Below are positions 17,376 to 26,099 of a DNA stretch of 64,000 nt, one piece after another. This DNA comes from an uncultured Oscillospiraceae bacterium. Its GTDB lineage: Bacteria; Bacillota; Clostridia; Oscillospirales; Oscillospiraceae. The stretch lies in assembly GCA_910579595.1 (NCBI GenBank), contig CAJTVM010000002.1:1-64000 (forward strand), read 5' to 3'. Position 1 is the first letter of the stretch. Every line of letters begins with the position of its first letter. The notes beneath the pieces are model-generated. The model was not told the DNA's origin. It did not search any database and saw nothing but the letters and a program-made list of their open reading frames with translations. The position numbers and the translations under genes are program-made.

Positions 17376-17479
17376 TAAAATAAATAGGTTAAGGCAGGAC
17401 CGGATTTCGGATGCCTTCGCCTCCCGCCCGATTGGCGGGGGGGCGGACGGCGCCAAACCGAAAGGAGTAATTTTCAAAC

Positions 17480-18757
17480 ATGACTGGTGCAATGTATGCG
17501 GCGATTGCAGGTCTGAAAACCCATATGCAGAACCTGAACGTCATCGGCAACAACGTGGCAAACGTGAATACCGCGGGTTACAAGTCCGCCCGCGCGGTGT
17601 TTAAGACCTCTATCTATACCACCCTCAGCGGCGGATCCAATGGAACCCAGACCATCGGCGGCGTGAACCCCTCCCAGATTGGCTACGGCGCGAATATCGG
17701 TACCATTGATATCGACATGACTTCCGGCAACTACTCCGTCACCGGCAAGTCCACCGACATGATGATCGATGGCGACGGCTTCTTCCTGGTGGGCAGCAAG
17801 GATATCGCCATGAACTTCACCGGCGGGGCCGGCGATGTGGGCACGTCCGGCGTATTCACCTCCCTCACTCTCACCCGTGTGGGCGACTTCGACATCATGC
17901 CCGACGGCTACCTGGCCAAGGATATGGACGGCAACGTGGCGTACGGCTTCATGTGCACCGGCATTGCCACCGATGAGGACGTGGCCAACGGCAAGGCCAA
18001 CAAGGTGGGCGACCCCATGTTCAGCGACCAGCTCGTCCCCCTGCGGGTGCCCCGGGTCTACCGGGACAAGGATGGCGCGGTGCACGTGGGCTATGCCCGG
18101 GCCGGCGGCGGCTATAATGAAGGCGACATAGATATGCCGAATGGTGGTACAGTGTCCGTCGATAAAGACGGTAAGTTTACCGGTACCCCTGCCACCAAGC
18201 ACATCCTGGACTACGGCGCGACCTTTACGCCGGCTGCCAACGGCGCACCGGCGTCGGTATCGGAGTCCACCGCGTCCAAAGCCGAATTCACCAACATCAC
18301 CGTGGATCAGAACACCGGCATTATCACCGGCGTGTGCAGCGACCTGGGCGACCAGGTGGTCACCATCGGCTGCATCGCCGTGGGCCATGTGACCAACCCC
18401 AACGGCGTGACCCAGATCGGCAACAGCTACTACAAGGCCCAGCAGGGCGCCGGCGAGCTGACCATTTCCGCCATGGGCGGCGCGGGCTCCCAGATGAAGA
18501 TCAACTATGTCAACGGCTCGCTGCTCAGCGAAAACGGCATGACCAATATGGCCGCAAACGACAAGAATGCCATCGACGGCGCCCGCCTGCGCTCCTCCAA
18601 GGGCCAGATCCTCAACAACGGCCTGGAAATGTCCAAGACCGACCTGGCCCAGGAGATTGCCAACATGATCGTCACCCAGCGCGGCTACCAGGCCAACACC
18701 CGTATCATCACCGTGACCGACTCCATGCTGGAGGAACTGGTCAACATGAAGCGCTGA
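17480..18757 (+). CDS. flgE: Flagellar hook protein FlgE
   Basis: The 425-residue protein has the N-terminal axial-protein motif (MQNLNVIGNNVANVNTAGYK), the hook/rod core with MMIDGDGFFLV, and the C-terminal heptads LEMSKTDLAQEIANMIVTQRGYQANTRIITVTDSMLEEL. It forms the hook. The middle (about residues 205-260) is the variable surface domain and looks slightly less GC-rich than its flanks. GAAAGGAG lies upstream of the ATG. It follows flgD and TIGR02530 and precedes flbD. Confidence 0.94.
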   Translation: MTGAMYAAIAGLKTHMQNLNVIGNNVANVNTAGYKSARAVFKTSIYTTLSGGSNGTQTIGGVNPSQIGYGANIGTIDIDMTSGNYSVTGKSTDMMIDGDGFFLVGSKDIAMNFTGGAGDVGTSGVFTSLTLTRVGDFDIMPDGYLAKDMDGNVAYGFMCTGIATDEDVANGKANKVGDPMFSDQLVPLRVPRVYRDKDGAVHVGYARAGGGYNEGDIDMPNGGTVSVDKDGKFTGTPATKHILDYGATFTPAANGAPASVSESTASKAEFTNITVDQNTGIITGVCSDLGDQVVTIGCIAVGHVTNPNGVTQIGNSYYKAQQGAGELTISAMGGAGSQMKINYVNGSLLSENGMTNMAANDKNAIDGARLRSSKGQILNNGLEMSKTDLAQEIANMIVTQRGYQANTRIITVTDSMLEELVNMKR

Positions 18758-18776
18758 TAAGTAAATGACAAGGCGC

Positions 18777-18808
18777 GGCCGGGGGCGGGTGAAGCCCCGC
18801 CTCCGGCC
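18777..18808 (+). other. Strong hairpin between flgE and flbD
   Basis: Arms 18777-18789 and 18796-18808 form 13 bp (one G-U) around a 6-nt loop. No T-run follows, so it is more likely an mRNA-stabilising or processing structure after the abundant hook message than a terminator. Confidence 0.6.
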
Positions 18809-18856
18809 AGCCCCCTAAGCTCCTGCCCCAATCAACAGGAAAAGGAGGTTTGCACC

Positions 18857-19072
18857 ATGATCGTTTTAACCAAAAGAAACCATGAAAAATTCCTTGTAAA
18901 TCACCTGCAGATCGAGTATATTGAGACTATCCCCGAATCCAAGATCGTCATGATGAACCACGATTATTATCTGGTGCGGGAAAGCACCGAGGAGATTATA
19001 GAGAAAATCGCGCGCTACAATGCCAAAGTCATGGACATTCAGCGCGAGATTGCCATCGTAGACAAGCGGTAA
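18857..19072 (+). CDS. flbD: FlbD family flagellar protein
   Basis: This 71-residue protein matches the FlbD/YlzI family: MIVLTKRNHEKFLVNHLQIEYIE at the N-terminus, then a conserved YLVRESTEEIIEKI. Proteins of this family lie before motA in many Firmicutes and spirochaetes; their biochemical role is not settled. AAAAGGAGG precedes the ATG. The C-terminus is basic and amphipathic. Confidence 0.9.
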   Translation: MIVLTKRNHEKFLVNHLQIEYIETIPESKIVMMNHDYYLVRESTEEIIEKIARYNAKVMDIQREIAIVDKR

Positions 19073-19127
19073 CGACATAGACCGGCCGGGCGTTTCGTCC
19101 GCCCGGAGCTGGAGGTAGAATGCTGCA

Positions 19128-19967
19128 ATGAATATAACGTACATCATCGGCGTAGTCCTGGCCATCGTCGTCTTTTTCCTGGGCTGTATCATGGGCATCA
19201 ACATTGGCCCCAACGCCCCGGAGGGCGCCGACATCATCACCGTTGAACTGGGCAACCTGTGGAACTTCTTCGACGCGGCCAGTATTTTCATCGTCATCGG
19301 CTGTACTTTCGCCATTGTGGTGGCAAGTTTTCCGGGCAAGACGCTGGGTTCCATCCCCAAGCACTTTGGCATCATGCTCAACGCCAACAAGTTCAAGCCC
19401 ATGGACATCATCGATCAGCTGGTAGACCTGGCCCAGACCGCCCGTAAGAACGGCCTGCTGGCACTGGAGAGCAAGGCCAACGAGCAGGAGGATCCTTTCT
19501 TCAAGCAGGCCATCATGCTCATCGTGGATGCCAACGATCCGGACAAGGTACGGGCTATCCTGGAGAACGACATTGAGTGTATGTCCGCCCGGCATGAGGA
19601 TTCGGCGGCCTTGTACGACAAGGCGTCCTCTGTGGCCCCGGCGTTCGGCATGGTGGGTACGCTGGTGGGCCTGATCAATATGCTGCGTACGATGGATCCC
19701 ACCAGCGGCGGCGGCGACCTGGGCGGCAGTATGTCCACCGCCCTGGTGACCACGCTGTACGGCTGTATCCTGGCCCACATGATCTTTGGCCCCATCGGCA
19801 ACAACCTGCGTATCCGTGACGGCGAGGAAGTGCTGTGCAAGGAGATCATCGTGGAGGGTATCATGTCCATCCAGTCCGGTGAGAACCCTAAGGCCCTTCG
19901 GGAGAAGCTGCTGACCTACATCTCCCAGAAAGACCGCGACGCGGGCGGATCCAGCGGCGAGGAGTAA
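19128..19967 (+). CDS. motA: Flagellar stator protein MotA
   Basis: The 279-residue protein has four predicted membrane helices: the first at residues 4-24, another near 45-65 (ASIFIVIGCTFAIVVASFPG), and a C-terminal pair that includes the conserved PAFGMVGTLVGLINMLR. The cytoplasmic loop carries charged residues that meet FliG (RKNGLLALE, then ARHEDSAALYDKA). With MotB it forms the proton or sodium channel that powers rotation; the ion cannot be decided from sequence alone. It is followed after 35 bp by motB. Confidence 0.94.
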   Translation: MNITYIIGVVLAIVVFFLGCIMGINIGPNAPEGADIITVELGNLWNFFDAASIFIVIGCTFAIVVASFPGKTLGSIPKHFGIMLNANKFKPMDIIDQLVDLAQTARKNGLLALESKANEQEDPFFKQAIMLIVDANDPDKVRAILENDIECMSARHEDSAALYDKASSVAPAFGMVGTLVGLINMLRTMDPTSGGGDLGGSMSTALVTTLYGCILAHMIFGPIGNNLRIRDGEEVLCKEIIVEGIMSIQSGENPKALREKLLTYISQKDRDAGGSSGEE

Positions 19968-20002
19968 GGCGTAAGCCCGCGGCATAAGGAGGGGAACCCA
20001 TT

Positions 20003-20827
20003 ATGGCGAAAAAGAAAAAAGGCGGGGGCGAAGGCGGCGCCAACTGGATGGATACATACGGCGACATGGTAACCCTGCTGCTGTGCTTCTTCGTCCTGCT
20101 CTATTCCATGTCCAGCATCAGCGAGGACAAGATGAAGGCCATCATTCAATCATTCAACCCCAACGCGATTATCACGCAGACCGATCCGGAGGGCAACAGC
20201 GGGCCTTTTGCCGACCCGGAGGTGGGGAACGAACAGCCCGGCCTGGACGAGATCGAGGACGCCCAGAACGAGGTCGAGAACATGATGGAGGAACTGTTCG
20301 CGGCATTCCAGCAGTATGCCAAGCAGGATGGGCTGGACAGCGCCGTGTCGGTTTCCATGGATGGCGGCCTTATCTACGTGACCCTCATGGATCGGGCCAT
20401 GTTTATGCCGGATAGGGCAGATCTGCTCCCGGAGTCCTATGTGGTGCTGGACGGCATCTGCTCCATTCTGGAGCAGTCCAAGTACGCCATTGAGGAGATC
20501 AAGGTGGAAGGCCACACCGCCCAGGAGTACGACGACCGGCCCAACGATCCGGTGGGGGACTGGGAGCTTTCCGGCGCCCGTGCCGCAAGGGTGGCCGCTT
20601 ATATTCATCAGCATACCACCATTCATCCCGCGCGGCTTTCCGGCGAGGGCAAGGGGCAATGGCACCCCGTGGGCAACAACCAGGGCGAGGCGGGTAAGGC
20701 GCCTAACCGCCGGGTAGAACTGGTGATCAGCGCCAAGGAGATCGGTTCGGAATTGTACAAGGAGCTGGCCGTTCTGACATCTGAGGGTGGAATAGGCGTC
20801 CAGCCAGCCGAGAGCCAGAACCCATAA
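20003..20827 (+). CDS. motB: Flagellar stator protein MotB
   Basis: The 274-residue protein starts with a basic cytoplasmic tip (MAKKKKGGGEGG), then a single membrane helix whose first part contains the ion-binding aspartate D21 in TYGDMVTLLLCFFVLLYS. The C-terminal OmpA-like peptidoglycan-binding domain shows IKVEGHTA, SGARAARVAAYI and PNRRVELVI. It anchors the stator to the wall. AAGGAGGGG lies before the ATG. fliL, which normally follows, is missing: only 41 bp separate motB from fliM. Confidence 0.94.
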   Translation: MAKKKKGGGEGGANWMDTYGDMVTLLLCFFVLLYSMSSISEDKMKAIIQSFNPNAIITQTDPEGNSGPFADPEVGNEQPGLDEIEDAQNEVENMMEELFAAFQQYAKQDGLDSAVSVSMDGGLIYVTLMDRAMFMPDRADLLPESYVVLDGICSILEQSKYAIEEIKVEGHTAQEYDDRPNDPVGDWELSGARAARVAAYIHQHTTIHPARLSGEGKGQWHPVGNNQGEAGKAPNRRVELVISAKEIGSELYKELAVLTSEGGIGVQPAESQNP

Positions 20828-20868
20828 CAGCAGCCCAAGAAGACGTAAGATTCAGGTGAGGTGATTCG

Positions 20869-21894
20869 ATGCCGGAGGTATTGTCGCAAAGTCAAATCGA
20901 TGCGCTGCTCAACTCCATGCGCAGCGGTGGCGATGCAGACCAAGCGGAGGACAAAAAACCGGAGAAAAAGTACCGGAAATACGATTTCACCACCCCCCGC
21001 AAGTTTACGAAGGATCGTATCAAGATGCTCAACGGCATCTTCGAGAACTATACACGGGTTATCAGTTCCCGGCTGAACGGTCAGCTGCGCACAACCTGCG
21101 AGCTCGAGGTGGAGAGCATTGAGGAACAGAAGTTTTTCGAGTTTAACAACGCCCTCACCGAAGGGGACGTGCTGGCGATGGTGGACGTGACCATCCAGCC
21201 CAAGGAGGAGAACGGCACGTCCGTGCTGGCGGAGGATCCGGTGATGGTCTACCTGTCCACCTCCACCGCCCTTGGGATGATGGACAGGATGATGGGCAGC
21301 GAGAATGAGACGGCCCGGGACGTCCCAACCGGGTATGCCTATACCGACTTGGAGCTCCAGCTGTACGAGTACCTGATGAAGGACATTGTACGCATGATGG
21401 GCAACAGTTGGGAAAATTACGTGCCCATTACCTTCGACTACAACCGCACAGAGGTCAACCCAACCTTGGTCCAGCTGCTGAATCTGGACGAGACGGTGGT
21501 GCTGGTAGACATGAAGCTGGAGTTCAGCGGCAGCGAGGGCCGCTTGAGCATTGTCCTTCCGGGCAGCGTACTGACCAGCATCTTCGCCGAGGTCAACCGG
21601 GAGAGCCTGGGCCGCAAGATGGCCAGCGAGGACAACTCCGAGGAGATCTTCGACCAGCTGCGTGAGTCCACGCTGGAAATTGTGGCGGAACTGGGGGATA
21701 CCCAGTTGTCCCTCAGCGATATCTACCACCTGAGCGTAGGCGATGTATTGGATTTAGGGCGGCCGAAGGACTCGCCGGTGTTCCTGGAAATCGGGGGCTA
21801 CCAGTGGTTTACCGGACGCATGGGTACCCACAAGAAAAACATGGCCATCAAGATAGACGAAGTCTGCTATTCGGCCGAGCAAAGGAGCGAGTAA
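20869..21894 (+). CDS. fliM: Flagellar motor switch protein FliM
   Basis: The 341-residue protein starts with the CheY-P docking peptide VLSQSQIDALLNSM (residues 3-16), followed by a charged linker, a CheC-like middle domain with FENYTRVISSRLNGQLR, and the C-terminal FliN-like (SpoA) domain ending in IDEVCYSAEQRSE. It forms the C-ring with FliG and FliY and receives the chemotaxis signal. The stop is three bases before the fliY start, so the two are certainly co-translated. Confidence 0.95.
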   Translation: MPEVLSQSQIDALLNSMRSGGDADQAEDKKPEKKYRKYDFTTPRKFTKDRIKMLNGIFENYTRVISSRLNGQLRTTCELEVESIEEQKFFEFNNALTEGDVLAMVDVTIQPKEENGTSVLAEDPVMVYLSTSTALGMMDRMMGSENETARDVPTGYAYTDLELQLYEYLMKDIVRMMGNSWENYVPITFDYNRTEVNPTLVQLLNLDETVVLVDMKLEFSGSEGRLSIVLPGSVLTSIFAEVNRESLGRKMASEDNSEEIFDQLRESTLEIVAELGDTQLSLSDIYHLSVGDVLDLGRPKDSPVFLEIGGYQWFTGRMGTHKKNMAIKIDEVCYSAEQRSE

Positions 21895-21897
21895 CCG

Positions 21898-23400
21898 ATG
21901 GAGAAGGAAATGTTCAGCCCAATGGCGATAGACGCCTTGGGCGAAATGATGAATATCAGCCTTGGCTCCTCTGCCACTGCGGTGTCGAATATGCTGGACC
22001 ACCGGGTGGATATCACCACACCCACGGTTTCGGTGGTGAATGTCAAGGAGTTTTCCCTGGGCAACCTGGAGCCGGCGATCGGGGTTGAAATTAGGTATGT
22101 CGAGGGTCTGGAGGGCAGCAACATCATGCTGCTCAAGCGCAGCGACATCAAGGTTATCGTGGACATCCTCATGGGTATGGAGACGCCGGATGAGGAATTC
22201 GAACTCAACGAGCTGACTATCAGCTGTGTGTGCGAGGTCATGAACCAGATGATGGGCTCGGCGGCCACGGCCATGTCCGATTTTCTGGGTTTCCGGGTGG
22301 ATATTTCCACGCCGGAATCCTTTGAGTTGGACGATCTGGAACAGTTTAAGCAAGATCATATGCCTGTCGGCGCCGAACAGGTGGTGGTAGTCAGATTCTT
22401 CCTGAAAATTGAAAACGCGCTGGAAAGCGAGTTTATGAACGTCATGTCCGTGGAACTGGCCCAGGAGTTGCTGAAGGGTCTGGGCCTGGAGGGTGAGGCT
22501 GTTGCCGCAGCTCCCGAACCCACCGTGGCCCCCGAGCCTGCCCCGGCGCCCCCCGCGCCGGAACCCTCCGGCGGCAGCGACAAGAAGATGAGCCAGGAGG
22601 AGATCGAGGCCATGCTGATGGGCAGCACGGCGGCTCCCGCGCCGGAGCCCTCCGGCGGCGATCGGAAGATGAGCCAGGAGGAGATCGAACGGATGCTGTC
22701 GGGCGGCGGCTCTGCGGAGCCTGCCCCGGCCCCCGCGCCGGAACCCTCCGGCGGCGGCGACAAGAAGATGAGCCAGGAGGAGATCGAACGGATGCTGTCG
22801 GGGATGGGCGGCGATCCGGCCCCCGCGCCCGATCCGGTGCCCGCACCCGCCCCCGCCCCCGCGCCTGCCGCGCAGACACCGCCCCAGGGCGCACCGGCGG
22901 CGCAGATGCCCCAGCCTGGGCAGATGCCCATGCCCTCCTACCCCATGCCCGGCCCCGACGGCCAGATGCAGGGCGGCTATATGGGGTATCCCCCGATGTA
23001 CTATCCGCCGTATCCCTACCCCTATCCGCCCCAGCCCGAGCAGCCCCAGAAGGCGCCCCCGGAGCCCAAGGTTATCGCCACCAAGCCGATGCCCATGGAG
23101 CAGCTTGACGCCACAGAACGGCTGGGCAAGGAGCAGGCCCAGAACCTTGATCTCATCATGGAGGTGCCCCTCCAGGTGACAGTGGAAATCGGACGGGCCC
23201 GTAGGAAGGTGCAGGACATCCTGGAGTTTGCCAAGGGCTCCCTGGTGGTGCTGGATAAGCTGGCGGGCGACCAGGTGGATCTGTTTGTCAACGGCAAGTG
23301 CATCGCCCGGGGCGAGGTTGTGGTCATTGAGGACAACTTTGGTGTCCGAATTACGGAAATCGTACAGACTCCCAGCATTGAGTCCCTTTCTGGTAAATAA
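21898..23400 (+). CDS. fliY: Switch phosphatase FliY with three internal CheY-docking motifs
   Basis: The 500-residue protein has an N-terminal CheC-like domain with two phosphatase motifs (D12..E16..N19 and S109..E113..N116), then a Pro/Ala/Gly-rich linker of about 200 residues, then a C-terminal FliN domain (from about 405: LDLIMEVPLQVTVEIGRA). Within the linker three copies of KKMSQEEIE(A/R)ML or RKMSQEEIERML occur at residues 231-240, 258-267 and 291-300. They resemble the FliM N-terminal LSQ.QIDALL peptide that binds phosphorylated CheY. B. subtilis FliY has one such motif at its N-terminus; here the N-terminus lacks it. It should dephosphorylate CheY-P at the switch. The downstream gene is cheY. 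Confidence 0.93.
   Translation: MEKEMFSPMAIDALGEMMNISLGSSATAVSNMLDHRVDITTPTVSVVNVKEFSLGNLEPAIGVEIRYVEGLEGSNIMLLKRSDIKVIVDILMGMETPDEEFELNELTISCVCEVMNQMMGSAATAMSDFLGFRVDISTPESFELDDLEQFKQDHMPVGAEQVVVVRFFLKIENALESEFMNVMSVELAQELLKGLGLEGEAVAAAPEPTVAPEPAPAPPAPEPSGGSDKKMSQEEIEAMLMGSTAAPAPEPSGGDRKMSQEEIERMLSGGGSAEPAPAPAPEPSGGGDKKMSQEEIERMLSGMGGDPAPAPDPVPAPAPAPAPAAQTPPQGAPAAQMPQPGQMPMPSYPMPGPDGQMQGGYMGYPPMYYPPYPYPYPPQPEQPQKAPPEPKVIATKPMPMEQLDATERLGKEQAQNLDLIMEVPLQVTVEIGRARRKVQDILEFAKGSLVVLDKLAGDQVDLFVNGKCIARGEVVVIEDNFGVRITEIVQTPSIESLSGK
22552..22801 (+). repeat. fliY: Three imperfect coding repeats in fliY
   Basis: A unit encoding APEPSGG(G/S)(D)(K/R)KMSQEEIE(A/R)ML occurs three times, near 22552-22617, 22637-22698 and 22733-22797. 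The DNA is very similar between copies (shared GCGCCGGAACCCTCCGGCGG-like opening), pointing to recent duplication within the gene. Confidence 0.85.
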
Positions 23401-23464
23401 ACATAGCCCCAGCGGCCTCCCTGCGAGGCATACAACATAAATTGAAAAAGGACGGATCAATACC

Positions 23465-23833
23465 ATGGCTAAGAAAATTCTGTTAGTGGACGATGCTGCT
23501 TTCATGCGCAAGATGATCAAGGACACCCTGGTCAAGAACGGCTACACCGAGGTGTTCGAGGCCGTGGATGGCGCTGATGCGGTAGAGAAGTTTGGCGAGA
23601 TCGCCCCCGATCTGGTGGTCATGGACATCACCATGCCCAACATGGACGGCTTGGAGGCCCTGAAGGCCATCCGCGCCAAGGACGGCAGCGCCAACGTGGT
23701 CATGTGCTCCGCCATGGGCCAGGAGTCCATGGTTATGGACGCAGTGCGCTCCGGCGCCAAGGACTTTATTGTCAAGCCCTTTAAGCCTGACCGTGTGCTC
23801 AAGACCGTTACCTCCATCTTGGGTGCGCCCTGA
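23465..23833 (+). CDS. cheY: Chemotaxis response regulator CheY
   Basis: The 122-residue single receiver domain has D9/D10 (LLVDDAAF), phosphoacceptor D54 (VVMDITMPNMDG), the switch S/T position in VVMCSAMGQ, and the conserved lysine in FIVKPFKPD. It lies between fliY and fliO, the normal Firmicutes site for cheY. Phosphorylated by CheA (not in this window), it binds FliM and probably the three FliY motifs. AAGGACGG lies upstream of the ATG. Confidence 0.95.
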   Translation: MAKKILLVDDAAFMRKMIKDTLVKNGYTEVFEAVDGADAVEKFGEIAPDLVVMDITMPNMDGLEALKAIRAKDGSANVVMCSAMGQESMVMDAVRSGAKDFIVKPFKPDRVLKTVTSILGAP

Positions 23834-23838
23834 CGAAA

Positions 23839-24255
23839 ATGCCTCGCAGCGATAGCCTGATGATCGTATTATCCAGCGGAAGGCAGGGCGGCGGGCTGGA
23901 AAGCCTGCTCTCCCTGGTGTGGATGCTGGCGTGCGTGCTGGTCATCATTGTGCTGGCCTACCTGTTCACCAAATATGTGGCGGGCAGGGGAATCGGCAAA
24001 CTGGGCCTGTCCGGCGGCTCGGACAGATTCAAGGTGCTCTCCCGCCTCTCTCTGGGGCGGGATCAGAGCGTGGCGCTGGTGAAGGCGGGGGAAAAGTACC
24101 TGCTGCTGGGGGTGGCCCCCTCGGGGGTCTCGCTGCTGAAGGAGATGACCCGGGAGGAGGCCGAGGCGCTGTACGCGCCGTCCTCTGATCAGCCTGCGCC
24201 CCCCAGCTTTGGCGAGGCGCTGCGCACTGTACTCAAGCAAAAGAAACCGAGGTGA
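23839..24255 (+). CDS. fliO: Flagellar biosynthesis protein FliO/FliZ
   Basis: The 138-residue protein has one membrane helix (about residues 25-43, WMLACVLVIIVLAYLFTKYV) followed by the small cytoplasmic domain typical of FliO: RFKVLSRLSLGRDQSVALVKAGEKYLLLGVAPSGVSLL. FliO helps assemble the FliP ring of the export gate. It begins 5 bp after cheY and is followed 7 bp later by fliP. The ribosome-binding site is weak, so translation is probably coupled to cheY. Confidence 0.88.
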   Translation: MPRSDSLMIVLSSGRQGGGLESLLSLVWMLACVLVIIVLAYLFTKYVAGRGIGKLGLSGGSDRFKVLSRLSLGRDQSVALVKAGEKYLLLGVAPSGVSLLKEMTREEAEALYAPSSDQPAPPSFGEALRTVLKQKKPR

Positions 24256-24262
24256 GGTTGGG

Positions 24263-24943
24263 ATGCCCACAGACAGCTTGATCAATATCAACGGCGACAG
24301 CGTACAGACGCTGGAAATCCTGTTCCTCACCACCATGATCGCCCTCTTGCCCTCCCTGCTGGTGATGATGACCTCGTTTACGCGGTATATCATCTCCCTC
24401 TCTTTCCTGCGCACCGCTATGGGCACCCAGCAGACCCCGCCCAACGTAGTGCTGGTGGGGATTGCGCTGTTTCTCACCCTGCTCACCATGAACCCGGTGC
24501 TGGTGCGCATTCAGACGGAAGCCTGGGAGCCATATACCAACGAGGAGATCGGCGGGGAGGAATTTTTGGACCGGGCGGTTGTCCCATTGAAGGAGTTCAT
24601 GCTGAACAACACGGAGTTAACCACCGTGCGGATGTACTGCGATCTGGCCCAGATGGATGTGCCTGAGGACAATGAGGAGTTTAACGGCATTGCCACGGAT
24701 CTGCCCCTGCGGGTGATTGTGCCTGCTTTCATGACCACGGAGCTCCAGCGGGCGTTCTTTAACGGCTTCCTGCTCTACATACCGTTCCTGCTCATTGACG
24801 TAATAGTCTCCTCAACTCTGATGTCCATGGGCATGATTATGTTGCCGCCGGCCATGATCTCAACCCCCTTCAAGCTGCTGTTGTTCATCTCGGTCAATGG
24901 CTGGGAGCTGATGTTCTCCAGCCTGATCCGAGGTGTGAACTGA
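24263..24943 (+). CDS. fliP: Export gate protein FliP
   Basis: The 226-residue protein is FliP of the export gate. Conserved parts include LPSLLVMMTSFTRYIISLSFLRTA, GTQQTPPNVVLVGIALFLT, and the C-terminal FLLIDVIVSSTLMSMGMIMLPP. The chosen ATG at 24263 gives the normal N-terminus without a cleaved signal peptide, as in other Firmicutes. GAGGTTGGG precedes it. The frame is open upstream but overlaps fliO. fliQ and fliR follow immediately. Confidence 0.95.
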   Translation: MPTDSLININGDSVQTLEILFLTTMIALLPSLLVMMTSFTRYIISLSFLRTAMGTQQTPPNVVLVGIALFLTLLTMNPVLVRIQTEAWEPYTNEEIGGEEFLDRAVVPLKEFMLNNTELTTVRMYCDLAQMDVPEDNEEFNGIATDLPLRVIVPAFMTTELQRAFFNGFLLYIPFLLIDVIVSSTLMSMGMIMLPPAMISTPFKLLLFISVNGWELMFSSLIRGVN

Positions 24944-24964
24944 TGAACCCCGAAAGGAGAAGCC

Positions 24965-25225
24965 ATGGATACCACACAGGTAATGGATCTGGTGCGGGAC
25001 GCTGTGGGCGTGGCTATCAAGCTGTCCGCCCCCATGCTGTTGCTGAGTATGCTGGTGGGCGTGGTGGTGGCGATTTTCCAGGCGGTGACCCAAATCCATG
25101 AGCAGTCCATCGGTTTTGCGCTGAAGCTCATCGTGGTGATTGCGGTGCTTCTGCTGGCAGGTGGTTGGATGCTGGATACCCTGAAGGATTATACCATCCA
25201 GATTTTTGATCTGGTGGCCAGTTGA
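24965..25225 (+). CDS. fliQ: Export gate protein FliQ
   Basis: The 86-residue protein has the two membrane helices of FliQ, with LSAPMLLLSMLVGVVVAIFQAVTQIHEQ linking the first helix to the conserved loop. It packs around the FliP-FliR core of the export gate. GAAAGGAGAAGCC precedes the ATG. It is 18 bp before fliR. Confidence 0.94.
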   Translation: MDTTQVMDLVRDAVGVAIKLSAPMLLLSMLVGVVVAIFQAVTQIHEQSIGFALKLIVVIAVLLLAGGWMLDTLKDYTIQIFDLVAS

Positions 25226-25243
25226 ACGGGGGGCGGGTAATCC

Positions 25244-26011
25244 ATGTTTGACTGGTCGGGGCTGACCCTGTTCCTCTATATCAGCGCCCGAGTAAGTGGA
25301 TTTGTCCTCTTTAACCCGATTTTGGGGCGCAACAATATCCCCGCAGTTTTCCGAACCGGTATGGCGCTGGTGCTTTCCTGGTTTGTCCTGGGAGTGACCA
25401 CCCAGGAGGTTCCGGTCCCATCGGGGCTGGTGATGTTCATGATGCATATGCTGCTGGAGTTGGCGCTGGGCTTCCTGCTGGGGATGGCGGTAAATTTCTT
25501 TTTCTACATCCCCCAGCTGGCGGGTTCCATGATCGACACCCAGATGGGCATGACCATGAACCAGATGTACGATGCCGGGGCGTCGGCCAACCTCTCGGTG
25601 AGCGGCATGATCCTCAATGTGCTCATGACGCTGCTGTTTTTCGCCGGGGGCGGACACCTTACCCTGCTGCGGATTTTCCTTACGTCGGAGGCAATCGTTC
25701 CACTGGGAGCGGTGTCCATCGGCACATCCGTGTATCAGTACCTGCTGGAACTGTTTATCCAGTGTACGATATTGGCGGTAAAGCTGTGTATGCCGGTGCT
25801 GGTGGCGGAACTGATTGCCCAGGTGGGCATGGGGGTGCTGATGAAGGTGATCCCCCAGATCAACGTGTTTGCCATCAACATCGAGCTGAAAGTGATCGTG
25901 GGCTTGGCCCTGCTGTTTATGCTGCTGATTCCATTCAGCGAGTTTTTGATTGACGCGGAGCGCGTCATGCTGGATACGCTCCACGAGATCCTGCTCCTGA
26001 GCGCCGGATAG
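25244..26011 (+). CDS. fliR: Export gate protein FliR
   Basis: The 255-residue polytopic protein is FliR. It has ISARVSGFVLFNPILGRNNIPA at the N-terminus and QLAGSMIDTQMGMTMNQMYDA and LIAQVGMGVLMKVIPQINVFAINIELK in the body, all family landmarks. FliR completes the FliPQR export gate. GGGCGGGTAATCC precedes the ATG. An 88-bp spacer with a GC-rich stretch separates it from flhB; in some clostridia fliR and flhB are fused, here they are not. Confidence 0.94.
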   Translation: MFDWSGLTLFLYISARVSGFVLFNPILGRNNIPAVFRTGMALVLSWFVLGVTTQEVPVPSGLVMFMMHMLLELALGFLLGMAVNFFFYIPQLAGSMIDTQMGMTMNQMYDAGASANLSVSGMILNVLMTLLFFAGGGHLTLLRIFLTSEAIVPLGAVSIGTSVYQYLLELFIQCTILAVKLCMPVLVAELIAQVGMGVLMKVIPQINVFAINIELKVIVGLALLFMLLIPFSEFLIDAERVMLDTLHEILLLSAG

Positions 26012-26099
26012 CGCGGCAGGATGCGTGATTTGACCCTCCCCTCCCGGCGTCGCCCCACAGGGATGGGGGGCGGCTGCGGCGGCAAGGGGGGGATGGACG

